Shown here: positions 60,306-64,000 of the stretch, piece by piece
Layout: the number at the start of each line of letters is the position of its first letter
Numbering within the stretch: the first letter of the stretch is position 1
Assembly: GCF_036208045.1 (NCBI RefSeq)
Contig: NZ_CP121472.1
Span: 124,001 to 188,000, forward strand
DNA length: 64,000 nt
Source of the DNA: Thiorhodovibrio winogradskyi
GTDB lineage: Bacteria; Pseudomonadota; Gammaproteobacteria; Chromatiales; Chromatiaceae
Direction: 5' to 3'
The notes under the pieces: generated by a model
Told to the model about the DNA's origin: nothing
Database searches by the model: none
Seen by the model: only the letters and a program-made list of their open reading frames with translations
Made by a program: the position numbers and the translations under genes

Positions 60306-60943
60306 AACCCCTCGCTTTGACGGGTCTCTAGGTAAGCGCGCACGGTGGTTGATGCGCTGGTGTAAGTCCTGGCCGTCAGCAGCGCCAAGGACAAGGTATC
60401 GGCAAAGAGGTAGAGCACATTGACGTCAAGATTCTCGAACGAATCCGCTGGCGGATCATCAAAATAATAACTTGCTGGATGATCAACGATCAGAAAGCCC
60501 AAGATGGCCCGGCCCTCCTCGGGCAGATCCAGTACCTCAAGCAGCTTGCGGCCCAGCCGTTGCCGGGAGGCATGCTGGCGAAAGGTGATCGGAATCGCCA
60601 AGACGGATTTGTAGGCCAACTCCCCGCCCTGCAACCCATCCCAGCAGTCTTGCCACGCCGAATCCTTCGGCGAGCGACGTAGCAAATGAAGCCGCCAGCG
60701 CGCTAACATCGGGCGATCCCACCAAGGTTGGCGATACTGCGCATGCACCCGCGCCAGGTCAAGACTGCGATGACGATAACCCGAATCCGTCCGCACTGTC
60801 TTCGGGCGGCACTGATCCATGTAGGGCAAACCGGTCTCCATCATTCTGACAAAAACGGTATCGTCGGGATCACGCGGATGATCGGCCTTCAGAAACGGCC
60901 GCGCGGCCAGTCCCAGCGGACTGATCGCACCGCTGTCGTCCAT
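60302..60943 (-). CDS. Unknown protein, possibly GAF-like
   Basis: 213 aa. MDDSGAISPLGLAARPFLKA, HLLRRSPKDSAWQDCWDGLQ, then YKSVLAIPITFRQHASRQRL and GRAILGFLIVDHPASYYFDD, NLDVNVLYLFADTLSLALLT. The last two segments resemble the end of GAF-like domains. An upstream piece in another frame (RWRLTALFTGYKRFLSAIYT) suggests that the N-terminus lies earlier and has been frame-shifted. The role is unknown. Confidence 0.5.
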   Translation of the reverse strand: MDDSGAISPLGLAARPFLKADHPRDPDDTVFVRMMETGLPYMDQCRPKTVRTDSGYRHRSLDLARVHAQYRQPWWDRPMLARWRLHLLRRSPKDSAWQDCWDGLQGGELAYKSVLAIPITFRQHASRQRLGRKLLEVLDLPEEGRAILGFLIVDHPASYYFDDPPADSFENLDVNVLYLFADTLSLALLTARTYTSASTTVRAYLETRQSEGL

Positions 60944-61077
60944 CGCATGGATGCCGACCTTCGGTGGTGTAGATGGCGCTCAAAAAGCGCTTATAGCCGG
61001 TGAATAGCGCAGTCAATCGCCAACGAGGCTCGTGACAAACCCCAGTCTCAGGTTGGTGTGGAAAGGTAGGTCCAGGG

Positions 61078-61138
61078 GCCGAGGAGCGCACACCGGGAAG
61101 GAGCCCGGAGGGCGACTGGACGGTGTGCGCTCCTCGGC
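61078..61138. repeat. Perfect 18-bp inverted repeat
   Basis: GCCGAGGAGCGCACACCG (61078-61095) and its exact reverse complement (61121-61138), with a 25-nt spacer. This could be a hairpin, a small-element end pair, or an operator. Confidence 0.8.
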
Positions 61139-61330
61139 GCGCGCCGCGGCTTGGTGTTGCGGGAGGTTCGCGTCATCGCCCTCGTCGGGGGGTGACAAGC
61201 GCGGAAAAAGCAGGTAGAGGCTTAGGGCCGTTGAGACAGGCGCAGCCGCAGCTTCGACCGCCACAGTCCATCCGCGACCGCGCCCCCAACCGTGCGTGGC
61301 ACGGCCCGCCGGCAGTATCGGCCTGACGGG

Positions 61331-61367
61331 ATAAAAAATCCACCCTCATCGGCGGGAACCGCCGATG
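61331..61367 (-). terminator. Rho-independent terminator-like hairpin on the minus strand
   Basis: CATCGGCGG GAA CCGCCGATG (61347-61367) has a 9-bp stem. On the minus strand it is followed after a few bases by ATTTTTTATCC. It would stop transcription coming from the IS3 element. Confidence 0.5.
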
Positions 61368-61465
61368 TGCGCCAGTGCTCGTTATAGTGGACCCCAATTT
61401 TAGGACACTAAATTAAGTTAGTTTTGCCTCATCTGAAGAGACTTGTAAAGACTTGGAGAGAGCAG

Positions 61466-61759
61466 ATGAGTGAGAGACAACGCAAGACCTTCAGTGCCGC
61501 TTTCAAGGCCAAAGTAGGCTTGGAAGCGGTACGCGGAGTGAAGACGACTAACGAGATTGCGCAGGATCACGGGGTTCATCCGGTCCAAGTAGGCCAGTGG
61601 AAGAAAGCCATCGTGGCGGACGCCGGCAAGCTGTTCGAAGGCCGGCGCGGGCGCAAGAAAGTGGACGACAGTGGCGACGAAGAGCGACTCTACAGCGAGA
61701 TCGGGCGGTTGAAAATGGAGCTGGACTGGCTGAAAAAAAAGTCCGGGGTGAGCCTGTGA
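61466..61759 (+). CDS. IS3-family OrfA
   Basis: 97 aa. RQRKTFSAAFKAKVGLEAVR and EIAQDHGVHPVQVGQWKKAI (HTH), then a leucine-rich EERLYSEIGRLKMELDWLKK. Ends soon after the A8 frameshift site (CTGAAAAAAAAG, 61733-61740). It binds the IS ends. Confidence 0.88.
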   Translation: MSERQRKTFSAAFKAKVGLEAVRGVKTTNEIAQDHGVHPVQVGQWKKAIVADAGKLFEGRRGRKKVDDSGDEERLYSEIGRLKMELDWLKKKSGVSL

Positions 61760-62748
61760 GCGTGCGTCGCGGGTGGATCGACATGGGCGGCCTTGATGAT
61801 GGCGGGTTAGCGGTCAGTCGCCAATGTGCGCTGCTTGGCGTACATCGCTCTGGAGTGTATGCACACCGCCATGATCGTATTGCCGAGCCGAGCGAACTGG
61901 ATCAAAAGTTGTTGCGGCTGATTGATGCGGAATACACCAAGAGACCATTTTATGGGAGTCGACGCATGGTTGTGATGCTGCGCGCACAAGGCTATGCGGT
62001 CAGTCGCAAACGCGTTCAGCGTCTCATGGGCGTTTTAGGTTTAGCCGGCATGTTGCCTGGGCCTCATACAAGCAAGCCGCATCCTGAGCACAAAATCTAC
62101 CCCTACTTGTTGCGTGGGCTGGCCATTGTACGGCCCAACCACGTCTGGAGCAGTGACATCACCTATGTGCGACTCGCGCATGGATTTGCCTACCTGGTGG
62201 CCATCATCGACTGGTACTCACGACGAGTCCTTTCTTGGAGATTGTCGAACACAATGGACACGGGCTTTTGCATCGATTGCTTGGAGGATGCGCTGCGCCA
62301 CTATGGGCGCCCGGAGATCTTCAACACCGACCAGGGCGCGCAGTTTACCAGCCTCGCCTTCACCCAGGTGTTGCGTGACGCCGAGGTGGCCATCAGCATG
62401 GATGGGCGCGGCAGAGCCCTGGACAACGTCTTCGTCGAGCGTCTGTGGCGCAGCGTCAAATGGGAGGACATTTACCCCAAGGGCTATGAGACGCTCACAG
62501 AGCTGTTCATGGGCCTCTCGGCGTATTTCCCCTTCTACAACGGTGAACGCCCTCACCAGGGGCTTGGCTACCGAACGCCGGACGATGTGCATGTGAGCGG
62601 CAAAGGAGGTGGTGTCGTGGTTGCTGATCACTTTGGCGATCGCCCGCCAGCGGAGTCGTCGGCTCCGCTACGCTCCGCCGACGACTCCGCTGGCGAAGAA
62701 CTGGGGCAGCGCCAATCCGCTGCGACTGAACTGGGCGCGCTAACTTAA
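61733..62748 (+). CDS. IS3-family OrfB (integrase-type transposase)
   Basis: About 338 codons read in the -1 frame from the A8 slippery run, as in OrfAB fusions. Lead helix VSRQCALLGVHRSGVYAH, then DDE: NHVWSSDITYVRLAHGFAYL (D), FNTDQGAQFTSLAFTQVL (D) and DNVFVERLWRSVKWEDIYPK (E), ending NGERPHQGLGYRTPDDVHV. The C-terminus (after GGGVVVADHFGDRPPAE) carries a hairpin-derived addition. Confidence 0.88.
62647..62693. repeat. 17-bp perfect inverted repeat inside orfB
   Basis: CCAGCGGAGTCGTCGGC (62647-62663) and its reverse complement (62677-62693) with a 13-nt loop. It is translated as part of the OrfB tail, so it looks like a small hairpin insertion near the 3' end. Confidence 0.85.
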
Positions 62749-62783
62749 ATTCGGGGGAAAACTGTCCTTGACATGGGGTCCAC

Positions 62784-63074
62784 CTCACCCATGCCGCCCG
62801 TCAAGCGCGCTATCGCCAGCGTCAGCGCGAAAAAGTGACGCATCAGGGTTCACCCCCGAGCCCATCCGATCCATGCTCCTGTGAGAACACCTGCGCGCCG
62901 GTTGCAGTTTCAGCGTCGCAATCCATGCCCGTTGCGGTCCCGGTTCCAGCGCCGGTAGCGAGCGGCGCGCCGAGCCCCTTAGTGCGCTGTCAGCGCTGCG
63001 GGCGCGAGTGTTCGCCTTTTCTGCGCCAAGGTTTTCTCCGTCGCCGCTCAGGCGTTGCTGGCCGCGACCCCTGA
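62784..63074 (+). CDS. Partial small protein with a CxxC zinc-like end, cut by IS3
   Basis: About 96 codons without a start because the IS3 element ends at 62783. [20 protein letters not shown] and QGSP, a proline- and valine-rich middle, then [20 protein letters not shown]. The basic helix and CxxC...C end look like a small DNA-associated protein. The family name is not known. Confidence 0.5.
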   Translation, partial: LTHAARQARYRQRQREKVTHQGSPPSPSDPCSCENTCAPVAVSASQSMPVAVPVPAPVASGAPSPLVRCQRCGRECSPFLRQGFLRRRSGVAGRDP

Positions 63075-63091
63075 AGCCAACAGGAGCCCCC

Positions 63092-64000
63092 ATGACCATC
63101 CCCACCGAACTCGAAGCCAAGATCCTGCGCTACTTCCATGTCGAGCACTGGCGCGTCGGCACCATCGCCGCGCAGCTCGGCGTGCATCACGCCACCGTTG
63201 ATCGGGTGCTGTCCCAGGCCGGACTGCCCAAGGTCGAGCGCGCCGCGCGTCCCTCGCTGATCGATCCCTATCTGCCCTTTGTCGTGGAGACGCTCAAGAC
63301 CTATCCGCGCCTGAGCGCCAGCCGGCTCTATGCCATGGTGCGTGAGCGCGGTTATCGCGGCGGGCCGGATCATTTCCGCCATCTCATCGCGCATGTGCGC
63401 CCACGCCCGCGGCCGGAGGCCTTTCTGCGCTTAAAGACCCTGCCGGGTGAACAAGCCCAGGTCGACTGGGGCCACTTTGGAAAGCTGACCATCGGTCGGG
63501 CCACCCGCACCCTGATGGCCTTTGTGATGGTGCTGAGTTTCTCCCGGGCGGTGTTTCTACGTTTCTTTCTCGATGCGCAGATGGCCAATTTCCTGCGCGG
63601 ACATGTCGCGGCCTTTGAGCACTGGGGGGGTCTGCCGCGAGTGCTGTTGTATGACAACCTCAAAAGCGCGGTGCTCGAGCGCCAGGGTGAGGCGATTCGC
63701 TTTCATCCGACCTTGCTGGAATTGGCCAGCCACTATCGCTTCGAGCCGCGCCCGGTGGCGGTGGCGCGAGGGAATGAAAAAGGCCGCGTGGAGCGGGCGA
63801 TTCGTTATATCCGCGACAGTTTCTTTGCCGCGCGCACCTTCAGCGATCTGGCGGATTTGAATGCCCAGGCTGATACCTGGTGTCAGGGCCAGGCGGCGGA
63901 TCGACCGTGCCCGGAGGATCGCGCCCGCTCGGTGCGCGCGGTTTTTGAGCAGGAACGCGCGCACTTGTTGGACTTGCCGCCGGTGCCTTTTCCCACCGAC
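63092..64000 (+). CDS. istA: IS21-family IstA transposase (runs off the window)
   Basis: At least 303 aa; the end lies beyond the window. [20 protein letters not shown] and [20 protein letters not shown] (HTH) are followed by [20 protein letters not shown] (first D), [20 protein letters not shown] (second D) and [20 protein letters not shown] (E). istB should follow. The ATG has a CAGGAGCCCC upstream site. Confidence 0.9.
   Translation, partial: MTIPTELEAKILRYFHVEHWRVGTIAAQLGVHHATVDRVLSQAGLPKVERAARPSLIDPYLPFVVETLKTYPRLSASRLYAMVRERGYRGGPDHFRHLIAHVRPRPRPEAFLRLKTLPGEQAQVDWGHFGKLTIGRATRTLMAFVMVLSFSRAVFLRFFLDAQMANFLRGHVAAFEHWGGLPRVLLYDNLKSAVLERQGEAIRFHPTLLELASHYRFEPRPVAVARGNEKGRVERAIRYIRDSFFAARTFSDLADLNAQADTWCQGQAADRPCPEDRARSVRAVFEQERAHLLDLPPVPFPTD

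Larger units (their letters stand above)
60944..61386. other. Upstream region with inverted repeats and no clear gene
   Basis: Contains possible 5' coding remnants of the unknown gene on the minus strand, an 18-bp inverted repeat (61078-61138) and a terminator-like hairpin (61331-61367). Confidence 0.45.
61387..62783 (+). mobile_element. IS3-family insertion sequence
   Basis: Inverted ends GTGGACCCCAATTTTAGGAC and (reverse complement of the right) GTGGACCCCATGTCAAGGAC. It contains orfA and orfB. No clear target duplication was found. Confidence 0.87.

Noticed and set aside
62835-63074. An intact small gene with its own ATG
   Set aside because: The conserved helix begins upstream of that ATG and runs into the IS3 end, so it is the rest of a longer gene.
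1-64000. tRNA or rRNA genes
   Set aside because: No cloverleaf, CCA-ended or rRNA-like stretch could be recognised by reading; a tRNAscan run would decide.

Overview
This is a high-GC gammaproteobacterial chromosome segment. The gene families (glmS, fcl, gmd, NeuA-like and DUF115 surface-polysaccharide genes, many toxin-antitoxin pairs, Rpn nucleases, RAYT transposases) are those usual in purple sulfur bacteria and their relatives (Chromatiales), but that placement is an inference from gene style, with no marker gene present. No tRNA, rRNA or CRISPR array was recognised.

Layout. 1-3.1 kb: a broken IS200-type tnpA carrying a small inverted-repeat element with a 5-bp target duplication, then an AT-rich, frameshifted glycosyltransferase/FkbM gene. 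3.1-20.6 kb: a mosaic of short repeats, whole and broken Rpn nuclease genes, RAYT fragments, toxin-antitoxin pairs, and IS110 and ISL3 elements. 20.6-23 kb: an IS91-like element encoding a tyrosine recombinase and a HUH transposase. 23-24.4 kb: a two-gene cassette of unknown function. 24.8-40 kb: a surface-polysaccharide / amino-sugar cluster (glmS, a giant glycosyltransferase, fcl, gmd, DUF115, sulfotransferase, SDR, MBL-GT2, NeuA-like, 2-hydroxyacid dehydrogenase) in which most genes carry frameshifts, in-frame deletions or a stop. 40-47.8 kb: repeated pieces of the neuA-dehydrogenase pair alternating with MNT/HEPN, PIN, DUF29, DUF3368 and an unknown ImmA-like two-gene module. 48-55.6 kb: a second repeat/Rpn mosaic, part of which is a duplicate of the 12.6-18 kb region. 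55.9-64 kb: transposons (IS110, an unclassified DDE element, IS200, IS3, IS21) around a small unknown operon.

How it fits together. Two short repeat families (R1, core GGGGACAGTATACTTAATTC; R2, core GGGGCCAGGCTCGGTTTAAT) each lie just upstream of a different RAYT transposase type, and they also border nearly every Rpn gene, truncated gene and several TA pairs. A short box, GCTAAACTC, lies 5-8 nt before the ATG of Rpn, RAYT and other cassette genes and looks like the -10 of a leaderless promoter. The sequence suggests that RAYT-type activity and recombination between duplicated pieces have dispersed Rpn genes and TA modules through a decaying polysaccharide locus. The candidates for undescribed systems are the two-gene modules at 42231-44008 and 22971-24442 and the neuA/dehydrogenase scaffold that separates TA cassettes.
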